NCBI GenBank assembly: GCA_945878995.1
Contig: CAMCUN010000032.1
Location: 1-42,192 of the forward strand
Direction of reading: 5' to 3'
Length of the DNA: 42,192 nt
DNA from: Polaromonas sp. YR568
GTDB taxonomy: Bacteria > Pseudomonadota > Gammaproteobacteria > Burkholderiales > Burkholderiaceae_C
Numbering within the stretch: the stretch's first letter is position 1; every line of letters starts with the position of its first letter. The translations under genes were made by a program, and so were the position numbers. Of the stretch, positions 25,154-31,503 are shown in pieces. The notes below the pieces were generated by a model. That model ran no database searches, was not told where the DNA came from, and worked only from the letters and a program-made list of their open reading frames with translations.

Positions 25154-25237
25154 ATGGCACTGACCCGTGATTTCAAAGAGACCTTGGCCGCGCGTGTACA
25201 GAAAGATCCGGCCTTCGCCCAAGCCCTGCTGGATTAG
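25154..25237 (+). pseudogene. Addiction-module antidote gene, truncated
   Basis: The 27 codons MALTRDFKETLAARVQKDPA, then FAQALLD match the N-terminus of small antidote proteins of HTH-type RelE/HigB modules, which normally continue for another 60-70 residues. An AAGGAAAG ribosome site precedes the ATG. The reading frame ends at TAG exactly where the IS66 fragment begins, so insertion or recombination removed the rest and any toxin partner. Function is lost. Confidence 0.75.
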
Positions 25238-25765
25238 GCCATCACCTTTTGCCGGTTGAGCATCAACCACTCGTTCAAGGTCTGTACCAGCGGCTGGCTT
25301 TTTTCTTGCCGCATGCGCAGGTGCTCTTGGCTGCCAAGGCCTTTGAACTGCCGCTCCACAGCGTAAATGTGCGCGATTTGCTGGATCGCTTGCTCGGCTA
25401 TCTGGCTTTGACTGGCCAGGTGCAAGTCACGGAGCTTGCGCCTGGCGTGCGCCCAGCAGCCGACCTCGGTGATCTGGCCCGCCGCATCGCCCATGAGTTG
25501 CTTGTAGCCACTGAAGTCATCGACCACCAGAGATCCTCGCCATTTGTCCAAGAACGCTTTGGCGTTGGCCCCCGCTCGGCTTTCGCAAAAGTCGCACGCC
25601 ACGGCTTTGATGTTCTCGTGGGCTCCTGCCGCATGCGCCCACACATACGCCCACAAATAAGCTCGGTGCGTTTTACCTTTGCCCGGTTGGAGCATTTGCA
25701 CCGGGGTCTCGTCGGCGTGGACCACGCGCCGATCAAGGATGTCGCGTGGCCACCAGCACCTGGGC
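25238..25765 (-). pseudogene. IS66-family transposase central fragment
   Basis: The minus strand reads LDRRVVHADETPVQMLQPGK, then THRAYLWAYVWAHAAG, VDDFSGYKQLMGDAAGQITE and VGCWAHARRKLRDL, which are the central DDE region of IS66 TnpC with its first aspartates, and ends with RMRQEKSQPLVQTLNEWLML followed by a stop. The open frame starts upstream at 25896, but bases beyond about 25765 are not transposase. Both termini are missing. The end of this piece corresponds to the start of the piece at 16012-16524, so they could derive from one element broken by rearrangement. Confidence 0.9.
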
Positions 25766-25811
25766 CAGCAAGCCCGGTGTGGGGACTGGTGCCCATTGAA
25801 ATAGCCAACAT

Positions 25812-25839
25812 TTGAAGGGTGGACATTTGTGCATACAAT
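25812..25839 (+). promoter_or_regulatory. brnTA promoter
   Basis: TTGAAG (25812-25817), a 16-base spacer and TACAAT (25834-25839) lie between the IS66 fragment and brnT. The ATG at 25846 is seven bases past the -10 box, so a leaderless transcript is predicted. Confidence 0.6.
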
Positions 25840-25845
25840 AAATTC

Positions 25846-26124
25846 ATGAAAATCGAGTGGGATCAGGCAAAAGCGGCTGTCAATGTGCAGCCTCATGGCG
25901 TTTATTTTGGTGAAGCTGCGACCGATCTTGAAGATGACTTTGCCTTGACGCGTGAGGATCTAGACGCGCAAGGTGAACAGCGTTTTGTCACACTGGGGAT
26001 GAGCGCCACGGGTGCACTGTTGGTGCTTGTCTACACGCACCGTGATCCTGATGTGTACAGACTGATTTCCTCTTGGAAGGCCAACAAACCGCAAAGGAAT
26101 ATGTATGAAAAAAATCGTCGCTGA
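25846..26124 (+). CDS. brnT: BrnT-family ribonuclease toxin
   Basis: A 92-residue protein matching BrnT: the start MKIEWDQAKAAVNVQPHGVY corresponds to the family 'W(D)..KA..N..KHGV.F.EA' signature, followed by 'ATDLEDDFALTRED', 'EQRFVTLGMSATGALLVLVY' and 'YRLISSWKANKPQRNMYE', where the Arg and 'ISSWKA' form the usual RelE-like active end. The normal Lys-His-Gly is Gln-Pro-His-Gly here, a small deviation. BrnT cleaves RNA and slows translation. The start at 25846 fits the family; the frame is open from 25819. BrnA overlaps the end by 20 bases. Confidence 0.9.
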   Translation: MKIEWDQAKAAVNVQPHGVYFGEAATDLEDDFALTREDLDAQGEQRFVTLGMSATGALLVLVYTHRDPDVYRLISSWKANKPQRNMYEKNRR

Positions 26125-26413
26125 GCCCTACCGGGACATTGACTTTACCGATGCCAAGCAAGGTGCGGTCATCCCACTTGAGGCAGGCAAGACCAAAATT
26201 TCGATCCGTCTGGACAACAAGGTGATAGATGACTTTCGCGCGCAAGTGGAGCGCGCTGGGGGTGGCAGCTATCAGACCCTGATCAATGACGCGCTGGTGG
26301 CGTTTATCCAGCAGCGTTCAATGATCGATGCCGTGCGGCAGGTGATACGTGAAGAACTGGCCGCACCACCACAGCAAAAGCGTCGTCACCTGTTGACGCC
26401 GACCGAAAACTGA
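26105..26413 (+). CDS. brnA: BrnA-family antitoxin
   Basis: A 102-residue antitoxin. The N-terminus 'AEPYRDIDFTDAKQGAVIP' is the toxin-contacting part. It is followed by a ribbon-helix-helix: KTKISIRLDNKVIDDFRAQV, then 'GSYQTLINDALVAFIQ', whose 'TLINDAL' helix is typical of BrnA. The C-terminal tail is charged and probably flexible. It overlaps brnT by 20 bases, toxin first, as is normal for brnTA. The BrnA RHH domain represses the shared promoter upstream of brnT. Both genes look intact. Confidence 0.9.
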   Translation: MKKIVAEPYRDIDFTDAKQGAVIPLEAGKTKISIRLDNKVIDDFRAQVERAGGGSYQTLINDALVAFIQQRSMIDAVRQVIREELAAPPQQKRRHLLTPTEN

Positions 26414-26449
26414 CCAGCTAAGTGAGTCGATGCTGGTATGCGTCCGGCC

Positions 26450-26515
26450 ATCCCACCTAGATTTCCGCTTGTCCGTTCCGGCTAGCAGATACGTGTCCAC
26501 GGTCTTATCGTGGAC
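26450..26515. repeat. IS66-end repeat
   Basis: CCCACCTAGATTTCCGCTTG followed by TCCGTTCCGGCTAGCAGATA and further bases to about 26510 repeat the sequence at 16012-16075 nearly exactly, and partly that at 19549-19590. At 16012 it adjoins the transposase 3' end, so this is the terminal part of an IS66 element, cut at 26510. Confidence 0.7.
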
Positions 26516-26590
26516 TTTTATTTCCGTTTTGATGACTTGGCTGCGACCATTGACCTTGGCGCGAACTGATGCTTGGTAGGTGTGCATCAT
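26512..26590 (-). pseudogene. Truncated small ORF of unknown function
   Basis: From ATG 26590 the minus strand reads MMHTYQASVRAKVNGRSQVI, then KTEIKVHD, after which sequence passes into the IS66 end. It looks like the start of a small basic protein broken by the insertion. I do not recognise the family, and it may be chance. Confidence 0.3.
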
Positions 26591-26622
26591 GTACTTATCA
26601 ACTGAGCGAAAGCAGGGCGCAC

Positions 26623-26646
26623 AAAAAAGCCAGCGCGAAGCTGGCT
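26623..26646 (-). terminator. Intrinsic terminator of the zeta-toxin operon
   Basis: On the minus strand AGCCAGC-TTCGC-GCTGGCT is followed by TTTTTT: a perfect 7-bp stem, a 5-base loop and a U-run. It lies 23 bases after the stop of the small gene at 26669. Confidence 0.9.
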
Positions 26647-26668
26647 CGTAGGTGAGTGTCTAAACAGC

Positions 26669-26875
26669 TTAAAGGTCTGACTGCTGTGCTTCTTGGTCAC
26701 GAAGCTTGATCAAATCAGCCGCCGTCAATTCAACATCTTTGCCATCAAGTGACACAAGGATGCTGGTGTTGGTCTTGATTGCAAGATCTTCTGCCGACTT
26801 GGCTGCACGAAGCATCGCTGCATATGAACCTGCCAAATCTGGGTCAGTAGAGGTGCGGATATCTTTGGGATTCAT
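26669..26875 (-). CDS. Small acidic protein, putative antitoxin of zeta-type toxin
   Basis: A 68-residue protein with no family I recognise. It begins with a polar stretch, then ADLAGSYAAMLRAAKSAEDL-like helical sequence (exactly DLAGSYAAMLRAAKSAEDLA after the first dozen residues), a predicted strand TSILVSLDGKDVELT, and a final helix AADLIKLRDQEAQQ. Its ATG overlaps the stop of the zeta-toxin gene in ATGA, and a terminator follows, so the two form an operon. Size and position suggest an antitoxin, placed after the toxin, unlike epsilon-zeta where the antitoxin comes first. This role is inference. Confidence 0.6.
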   Translation of the reverse strand: MNPKDIRTSTDPDLAGSYAAMLRAAKSAEDLAIKTNTSILVSLDGKDVELTAADLIKLRDQEAQQSDL

Positions 26876-27399
26876 TTGTTGCTCCAGTCAATCAGTATGG
26901 GGTGCCGCTGATAGCTGTCAAAGAATGCCCATGAATCAACTACCTTGCTGTAGCGCTCATTGAAGTTATCTAAGCCTGCTTTGAACCGCCTGCGAATCAC
27001 ATCCTCAGGAATGTTGTGACCACCTTGCAAAACACGGCGGGCGACTCTTGACAATGCGATGGCTTCATTGGGCAATGACAAAAACCACAGCTTCACTTGA
27101 TAGCCGTGGGCTTGCCATAAGGGGATCTTTTTCAAGTAGGCTAAGCCCGACAGCGTTTTTTCAAAGGCAAAGCTGTGTCCAGCATTGACGCATTCGTCGA
27201 TTTCTCCCAGCATCAGTCGGCCAGCTTTAAAAGAAGCCGTTTCTGGATTGAACGGAGCTAAGCCGGCAGCGATCAAGTCGGCGTTAATGAAACGCAGCGT
27301 TTGTGCTTCAGCAGGCAAAAAGTCACGGGCAAATGTGGTTTTGCCAGCGCCGTTAGGTCCTGCAATGATGATGATTTTTTCAAATTTGGATCGTGTTTT
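26872..27399 (-). CDS. Zeta-toxin family kinase, start codon missing
   Basis: The open frame from 27399 encodes KFEKIIIIAGPNGAGKTTFA, with a perfect Walker A P-loop, then RFINADLIAAGLAPFNPETA and 'SFKAGRLMLGEIDECV', 'FAFEKTLSG' and 'RVARRVLQGGHNIPEDVIRR' with the Arg-rich lid, all typical of zeta-like toxins that phosphorylate UDP-N-acetylglucosamine or related sugars. Before the P-loop there is no ATG, GTG or TTG in frame; a TAA occurs at 27402-27400, right beside an IS66 remnant. A TTG at 27318 would omit the P-loop. The natural start was probably lost, so the gene is silent unless ATT or ATC serves as a start. Confidence 0.8.
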   Translation of the reverse strand, partial: KTRSKFEKIIIIAGPNGAGKTTFARDFLPAEAQTLRFINADLIAAGLAPFNPETASFKAGRLMLGEIDECVNAGHSFAFEKTLSGLAYLKKIPLWQAHGYQVKLWFLSLPNEAIALSRVARRVLQGGHNIPEDVIRRRFKAGLDNFNERYSKVVDSWAFFDSYQRHPILIDWSNK

Positions 27400-27410
27400 T
27401 TAATTTTAGG

Positions 27411-27674
27411 CTCTGCAGGGCCACTTGCAACAGTTGTTCCGACCTATCGCTATCGGCCTGATCCGGTTTTCGATCCAGTGGTTGTCCAAGGGCATCGGCC
27501 AAGGATGTCGCGCTTCAAAGCGTCCACCAACGGCTGCAACTCCACCCCACAGCTGCCCACCCATTGGGCCAGCGTGGATCTCGCAATCTCCACACCCGCG
27601 CGGCCAAAGATGGCCTCTTGGCGGTACAGCGTCAGATGACGCTTGTTGCGCTGGCGGCATAGCAGGTAGGTCAA
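27411..27674 (-). pseudogene. IS66-family transposase fragment with internal deletion
   Basis: One minus-strand frame encodes LYRQEAIFGRAGVEIARSTL, then AQWVGSCGVELQPLVDALKR (the N-terminal side of the IS66 catalytic domain), and joins directly to a second frame with PLDNHWIENRIRPIAIGRNN (near the C-terminus). Roughly 150 residues in between are missing, so the gene suffered an internal deletion. Its left edge removes the 5' end of the zeta-toxin gene. Confidence 0.87.
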
Positions 27675-27704
27675 TGTGTTACAACGTAGTTATTCAATAA
27701 CACA
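27675..27704 (+). promoter_or_regulatory. Operator palindromes before the parD-like gene
   Basis: TGTGTTA (27675-27681) pairs with TAACACA (27698-27704), and inside it GTTATT-C-AATAAC (27689-27701) is a perfect palindrome. They lie 14 bases before the ATG of a small antitoxin with a ribbon-helix-helix-like start, a usual place for autoregulation. A GAGGG ribosome site follows at 27706-27710. Confidence 0.6.
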
Positions 27705-27717
27705 TGAGGGTCTGACC

Positions 27718-28008
27718 ATGAGCGAAGCAACCTTTACTTTCCGGGTCGATGAGGCGCTGAAGTCTGAGTTCTCCAACGCCGCCAAAAGCCGTGACCGCAG
27801 TGCAGCGCAGCTTTTGCGCGACTTCATGCGTGACTTCGTACGGCAGCAACAAGAGGCCGCCGAGCATGACGCATGGTTCCGCCGCCAAGTGCAAGTGGGC
27901 CTCGACTCAGCAAACGCCGGTAATCTGATTCCATCGGCCGAGGTCGAGGCCAAGTTTGCGTCCAAGCGTGCAGCAACGCTGCGGCGGCTTGAACCCTCTG
28001 CCAAATGA
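27718..28008 (+). CDS. RHH-type antitoxin of ParE/RelE module
   Basis: A 96-residue protein. The N-terminus SEATFTFRVDEALKSEFSNA followed by 'AKSRDRSAAQLLRDFMRDFV' is a ribbon-helix-helix domain: a strand with alternating residues, then two helices. The C-terminal half (DAWFRRQVQVGLDSANAGNL, then 'IPSAEVEAKFASKR') is the partner-binding tail common to this antitoxin group. A GAGGG site precedes the ATG by seven bases. The toxin gene starts within its stop (ATGATG). It binds the toxin and represses the operon through the palindromes upstream. Confidence 0.9.
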   Translation: MSEATFTFRVDEALKSEFSNAAKSRDRSAAQLLRDFMRDFVRQQQEAAEHDAWFRRQVQVGLDSANAGNLIPSAEVEAKFASKRAATLRRLEPSAK

Positions 28009-28301
28009 TGGAACTGTTCTGGACGCATGAGGCAATACAAGACCGAGAAGCAATCTATGACTACATCGAGGCCGACAACCCTGTCGCCGCATTGGCACTC
28101 GATGAGTTGTTTGAAGAGAAGGCCGGACGGTTGGTCGATCACCCTGGGATGGTGCGGCTTGGGCGTGAAGCGGGCACACGCGAGCTGGTGGCTCATAAAA
28201 ATTACATCTTGGTCTACGACGTGACCACCGACCTGGTGAGAGTGTTGCGTGTCCTTCACGTCGCTCGACAGTGGCCCACATTGTCTGACTCTGTCAATTG
28301 A
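28005..28301 (+). CDS. ParE/RelE-family toxin
   Basis: A 98-residue RelE/ParE-superfamily toxin: MELFWTHEAIQDREAIYDYI, then 'ADNPVAALALDELFEEKAGRLVDHPG', the conserved 'GREAGTRELVAHKNYILVYDV' and the end 'VRVLRVLHVARQWP'. Order and length are normal for the family and the Arg-Glu-Leu strand and C-terminal Arg/His are present. Relatives either poison gyrase or cleave mRNA on the ribosome; sequence alone does not say which. It overlaps the antitoxin gene by four bases. Both genes look intact. Confidence 0.9.
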   Translation: MMELFWTHEAIQDREAIYDYIEADNPVAALALDELFEEKAGRLVDHPGMVRLGREAGTRELVAHKNYILVYDVTTDLVRVLRVLHVARQWPTLSDSVN

Positions 28302-28499
28302 GTTTCTGCGTCTACCAACTGTCAACGTCATCAGCGACGCTTGGCGGTGGAGCTTTCGGCTGCCCGAGGCCCTCTCGATCCCACGGCCAATTGTGATCGT
28401 GTTGAGGCAGACTCAAAAATGACCAGGGTGTTCCACTTGCCTGATTAATTTTTCAGCAGGAGATACAAGAAAGTGATCACCATGAAAAAAAGTGGCAAG
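28302..28499. other. Non-coding stretch with a trace of a TPR gene
   Basis: Bases 28370-28391 (GCCCTCTCGATCCCACGGCC and A) are identical to the conserved end of the intact TPR gene near 23043, read on the minus strand as WPWDREG. Weaker similarity extends 20-30 bases either side. It is therefore a fossil of a fourth copy. Nothing else is seen. Confidence 0.55.
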
Positions 28500-28780
28500 G
28501 CTAGTCTCGTCAGCACATCGTTAAGGAAGGCATGCGGGCCATGGCTTGGAGCTTGGCCGACTGGATCAAGCTCATCACCGCCGCCGCTCTTTGGCCTGCG
28601 CGCAGCGAGCCTGCAATCAATCAGTTTGTTGTAGCCACTGAAGTCATAATCCACCAGAGATCCTCGCTATCTGTCCAAGAGCACTTTGGCGTTGGCCCTC
28701 GCCCGGCTTTCGCAAAAGTCGTACACCACGGATTTGATGTTCTTGTCCGCCAAACGACATGCTGGCAAGGATCACGCGAC
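28500..28780 (-). pseudogene. IS66-family fragments, deleted and rearranged
   Basis: Minus-strand pieces match two separated parts of IS66 TnpC: SLIQSAKL-like sequence and 'FLNDVLTRL' around 28505-28610, then VDYDFSGYNKLI and 'CSWTD' with 'AGRGPTPK' in another frame around 28620-28740. They abut although several hundred bases should lie between them and in the opposite order to a complete gene end, so both deletion and frameshifts occurred. Confidence 0.75.
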
Positions 28781-28816
28781 TCTGGCTGCACGGAGAAGTG
28801 GCCAACGAATGGGCAT

Positions 28817-28836
28817 AAAAAAGCCCCTGGGCTTTT
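28817..28836 (-). terminator. Intrinsic terminator after tRNA-Asn
   Basis: On the minus strand AAAAGCCC-AG-GGGCTTTTTT forms a stem with a U-run, about 30 bases after the tRNA 3' end. It probably ends the tRNA transcript. Confidence 0.75.
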
Positions 28837-28866
28837 GGCACAAGGGCTTGATTTCATTCACGTTTT

Positions 28867-28942
28867 TGGCTCCTCAACCTGGGCTCGAACCAGGGACCTA
28901 CGGATTAACAGTCCGGCGCTCTACCGACTGAGCTATTGAGGA
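28867..28942 (-). tRNA. tRNA-Asn(GTT)
   Basis: The minus strand gives a complete cloverleaf: acceptor TCCTCAA/TTGAGGA, D-arm with AGCTCAGTCGGTAGAGC, anticodon loop CTGTTAA with GTT, T-arm GGTTCGAAC, and encoded CCA at 28869-28867. It separates the TA/IS island from the conserved right arm; tRNA genes are common integration sites, but no repeat of its 3' end was seen within the window. Confidence 0.97.
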
Positions 28943-28954
28943 ATCGAGCCATAA

Positions 28955-28960
28955 ATTATA
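28955..28960 (-). promoter_or_regulatory. tRNA-Asn -10 box
   Basis: A perfect TATAAT on the minus strand lies 12 bases before the tRNA 5' end. No clear -35 hexamer is found (TTAAAA is the best at suitable distance). Confidence 0.65.
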
Positions 28961-29053
28961 GCTTGGATTTGGAGGTTTTAAAAGGCAGCTCAACAAGGCG
29001 CAAGGTATGCCCAGTGCTGTGTAAGAACAACCGCGCTTTGTGAGCTTGCGCCC

Positions 29054-29485
29054 TCAGCGTTGGAACAAGAAGCGCGCTTGGCGCTTGGCCAGGCGCCAGC
29101 CTTCAGGCGTGAGGCGCAGCTCGTCGACAAACTCACCGAGTTGCTGGGCCGCATCGGCGGGCCGGCCTTTGGCCGTGGGCGCATCACTGGCAAGGCCGGT
29201 CCACACGAGCACCAGGCAGCGGGACTGTGCGCTGTGGGCGCCCGTGACCGTGACTTCGTGGTTGGTCAAGATGTGTTGGGTCAGCCGCTCGGGGCTGCGC
29301 GCGGCGTAGGCCTGGTACACCGCTTGGCGGCCTTGCAAGAGCGTGCCGTCTGGGCGCTCCAAGCTCCCGTCTTCGGCAAACAGGTCGGCAAAGTCCTGCC
29401 ATTGCTGCGCGTCCACCAGCCGGGCCGCGGCCAGCACCACCTGGCGCACCTCGCGCTCGGCCAACATGCTCTCTAGCGGGCTCAT
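29054..29485 (-). CDS. SnoaL-like / nuclear transport factor 2-like protein
   Basis: A 143-residue protein of the NTF2/SnoaL cone fold: 'LAEREVRQVVLAAARLVDAQ', then QWQDFADLFAEDGSLERPDG, 'GRQAVYQAYAARSPERLTQH' and 'NHEVTVTGAHSAQSRCLVLVW', with 'EGWRLAKRQARFLF' at the end. Such proteins are small isomerase-, dehydratase- or dioxygenase-subunit-like proteins, and the active residues differ, so the reaction is unknown. Its ATG overlaps the end of the alpha/beta hydrolase gene (ATGA), suggesting joint expression and a shared pathway. Confidence 0.8.
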   Translation of the reverse strand: MSPLESMLAEREVRQVVLAAARLVDAQQWQDFADLFAEDGSLERPDGTLLQGRQAVYQAYAARSPERLTQHILTNHEVTVTGAHSAQSRCLVLVWTGLASDAPTAKGRPADAAQQLGEFVDELRLTPEGWRLAKRQARFLFQR

Positions 29486-30201
29486 GCGTGCACCCCCAAC
29501 CAGCGCAGCAGCGAGGCAGCCACGGCGGCGGGTTGCTCCATGGGCGCCATGTGGCCGGCGTCTTCAATGATGTCCAGTTGCGCGTGGGGCGCCAGCGCCT
29601 GCATGGCCTGGTGCTGGGCCACGTTGGCCCAGCTGTCCTGGCGGCCGCATTGCACCAAGGTGGGCATGGTCAGGCGCTCGAGCACAGCGCTGGCGTCGGG
29701 CCGGCTCAACAGGGCGCGGATTTGGCGCTCAAAAATGTCTGCTGTTTTGCGCTCGAACATGTCAAGAATGGCCGCGTTCAGCGCTTGGTCTGTCAGGCGC
29801 TGCGGGTGAACCATGCCCTGCACCCACTCGGCGGCCATGGCGCGCAGGCCTTGCGCGCGCGCCTTGTCCAGCAGCGACTGGCGTTTGCGGGCTTCTTCGT
29901 CGCCCGCCGCGCCAGTGGCCCGGGCGGCATGGCCGGTGTCCATCAAGGCCAAGTGGCTCACGCGCTGCGGCGCCAGCCGGCACACCTCCAGCGCCACCCG
30001 CCCGCCCATGGAGTGGCCGGCCAGGGCAAATTGCTCGGGTGCCGCGGCCAGCAGGCGCTGGGCCATGCCGGCCAAGTCGTCTCTGTCGCCGTGGTCCACC
30101 ACCACACAGTGGCGGTGGGCTGACAAGCTGGGCAGCAAGGGCGCCCAGACGGCTGCGTCACACATCAGGCCGGGCACCAGCACCAGGGTGGGAAGGCTCA
30201 T
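29482..30201 (-). CDS. Alpha/beta-fold hydrolase
   Basis: A 239-residue alpha/beta hydrolase. The oxyanion strand 'LVLVPGLMCDAAVWAPLL' precedes the nucleophile elbow LAGHSMGGRVALEV with the catalytic serine, and the end carries Asp in 'VQCGRQDSWANVAQHQAM' and His in 'IEDAGHMAPMEQPAAV', giving a full triad. The family covers esterases, lactonases and C-C hydrolases; the substrate is not evident. It is followed by the overlapping SnoaL-like gene. A terminator for the upstream binding-protein gene lies between 30243 and 30275, so it probably has its own promoter. Confidence 0.88.
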   Translation of the reverse strand: MSLPTLVLVPGLMCDAAVWAPLLPSLSAHRHCVVVDHGDRDDLAGMAQRLLAAAPEQFALAGHSMGGRVALEVCRLAPQRVSHLALMDTGHAARATGAAGDEEARKRQSLLDKARAQGLRAMAAEWVQGMVHPQRLTDQALNAAILDMFERKTADIFERQIRALLSRPDASAVLERLTMPTLVQCGRQDSWANVAQHQAMQALAPHAQLDIIEDAGHMAPMEQPAAVAASLLRWLGVHA

Positions 30202-30242
30202 GGCGGGAAATCTTGAAAAGTTGAGGAAAAACAGGGGTGCGA

Positions 30243-30275
30243 CAAAAACAAAGGGCCGCTGCCTAAGCAGGGCCC
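30243..30275 (-). terminator. Intrinsic terminator of binding-protein gene
   Basis: On the minus strand GGGCC-CTGC-TTAG-GCAG-C-GGCCC, a 9-bp stem with one bulge, is followed by TTTGTTTTTG. It lies about 45 bases after the stop at 30319. Confidence 0.75.
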
Positions 30276-30318
30276 CTGTGCTTTTGAAGCGCTGAGCTGG
30301 GCGGTTTGACTCGCCTGC

Positions 30319-31503
30319 TTACTTGGTTTTGCCTATGTCTTTGACGTCGGTGACGGTCTGGATCTCCATGTTCCAGAGCTGGCCGTCCATCTTCTCGACA
30401 CGGCGCACGTACACGTTGTGCACCACGTCACGGGTTTGCGCGTCAATGTACATGGGGCCGCGAGGGCTTTCAAACACTTGGCCTTTCATGGCGTTGAGCA
30501 AGGTCTCGCCCGTGCCGCCTTTGGTGGTCTTGGCGGCTTCGTAAATCACTCGCATGCCGTCATAGGCGCCCACGCCCATGAAGTTGGGGCGCATGCCGTT
30601 GTTGGCTTTGCCAAAGGCATCGACAAACTTTTTGTTCAGTGCCGACTTGTGGGCCGCAGAGTAGTGGTGAGCGGTGACCACACCGAGCGCCGCATCACCC
30701 ATGCTGTTGAGGATGTCGTCGTCGGTGACGCTGCCTTCGGCAATCAGGCGAATACCGGCTTTGTCCAAGCCGCGCTCGGTGAATTGCTTCATGAGCACCG
30801 AGCCCTGGCCCGAGGGCACAAAGGTGAACAGCGCATCGGGCTTGGCGTCGCGCACTTTTTGCAGGAAGGGCGCAAAGTCTGGGCTGCGCAGGGGCACGCG
30901 CAAGGTCTCTATCACCACGCCGCCGTTGTTTTGAAAGCGTTGGCTGAAAAACTTTTCAGAATCAATGCCGGGCGCGTAGTCGGTGACCAAGGTCACCACG
31001 CGCTTGATGTTGTTCTTGGTGGCCCAGTCGCCCAGCACCGTCACCACCTGCGCCACCGTGAAGCTGGTGCGCACAATGTAAGGCGATGCCTCGGTGATCA
31101 CGGACGTGGCAGCCGCCATCACCACCATGGGGGTTTTGGCCTGCGTGGCCACGGGTGCCGTGGCCATGGCCAGGGGGGTGAGGCCAAAGCCGGCCAGCAC
31201 GTTCACCTTGTCGCCCACCAACAGCTCTTGCGCCAAGCGCCGGGTGACGTCAGGCACGCCGGTGTCGTCTTTGACAATGAGCTGGACTTTTTTGCCGCCC
31301 ACGGTGTCGCCGTTTTGCGCCATATAGAGACGTGCAGCCGCTTCGAGCTGTTTGCCGGTGGAGGCAAAGGGGCCGGTCAAAGGGGCAATCAGGCCGATTT
31401 TGAAGGTGTTGTCTTGCGCCATGGCGCTGGGCAACAGGCCGGCCGTGAGGCAGACCGAGGCCGCCAGGCCCAGGAGTTGACGCTTGTGTTGAAAAAAGGC
31501 CAT
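30319..31503 (-). CDS. ABC transporter substrate-binding protein, LivJ type
   Basis: A 394-residue periplasmic binding protein. The ATG at 31503 begins a signal peptide (positive HKR, hydrophobic LLGLAASVCLTAGLL, cleavage after AMA near residue 29), so the open frame upstream to 31689 is not used. Mature protein: FKIGLIAPLTGPFASTGKQL, then KVQLIVKDDTGVPDVTRRLA, the peripla_BP_6 fold for branched-chain amino acids or other small acids, often aromatic or dicarboxylic in this group. No permease or ATPase genes are adjacent. Orphan genes of this kind are common in Burkholderiales. Ligand unknown. A divergent or upstream LysR gene may be the regulator. Confidence 0.9.
   Translation of the reverse strand: MAFFQHKRQLLGLAASVCLTAGLLPSAMAQDNTFKIGLIAPLTGPFASTGKQLEAAARLYMAQNGDTVGGKKVQLIVKDDTGVPDVTRRLAQELLVGDKVNVLAGFGLTPLAMATAPVATQAKTPMVVMAAATSVITEASPYIVRTSFTVAQVVTVLGDWATKNNIKRVVTLVTDYAPGIDSEKFFSQRFQNNGGVVIETLRVPLRSPDFAPFLQKVRDAKPDALFTFVPSGQGSVLMKQFTERGLDKAGIRLIAEGSVTDDDILNSMGDAALGVVTAHHYSAAHKSALNKKFVDAFGKANNGMRPNFMGVGAYDGMRVIYEAAKTTKGGTGETLLNAMKGQVFESPRGPMYIDAQTRDVVHNVYVRRVEKMDGQLWNMEIQTVTDVKDIGKTK

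Noticed and set aside
26318..26590. A 90-codon minus-strand gene antisense to brnA
   Set aside because: Only the first 26 residues look protein-like; the rest crosses the IS66 end and the antisense of brnA. The beginning is kept as a low-confidence truncated ORF.
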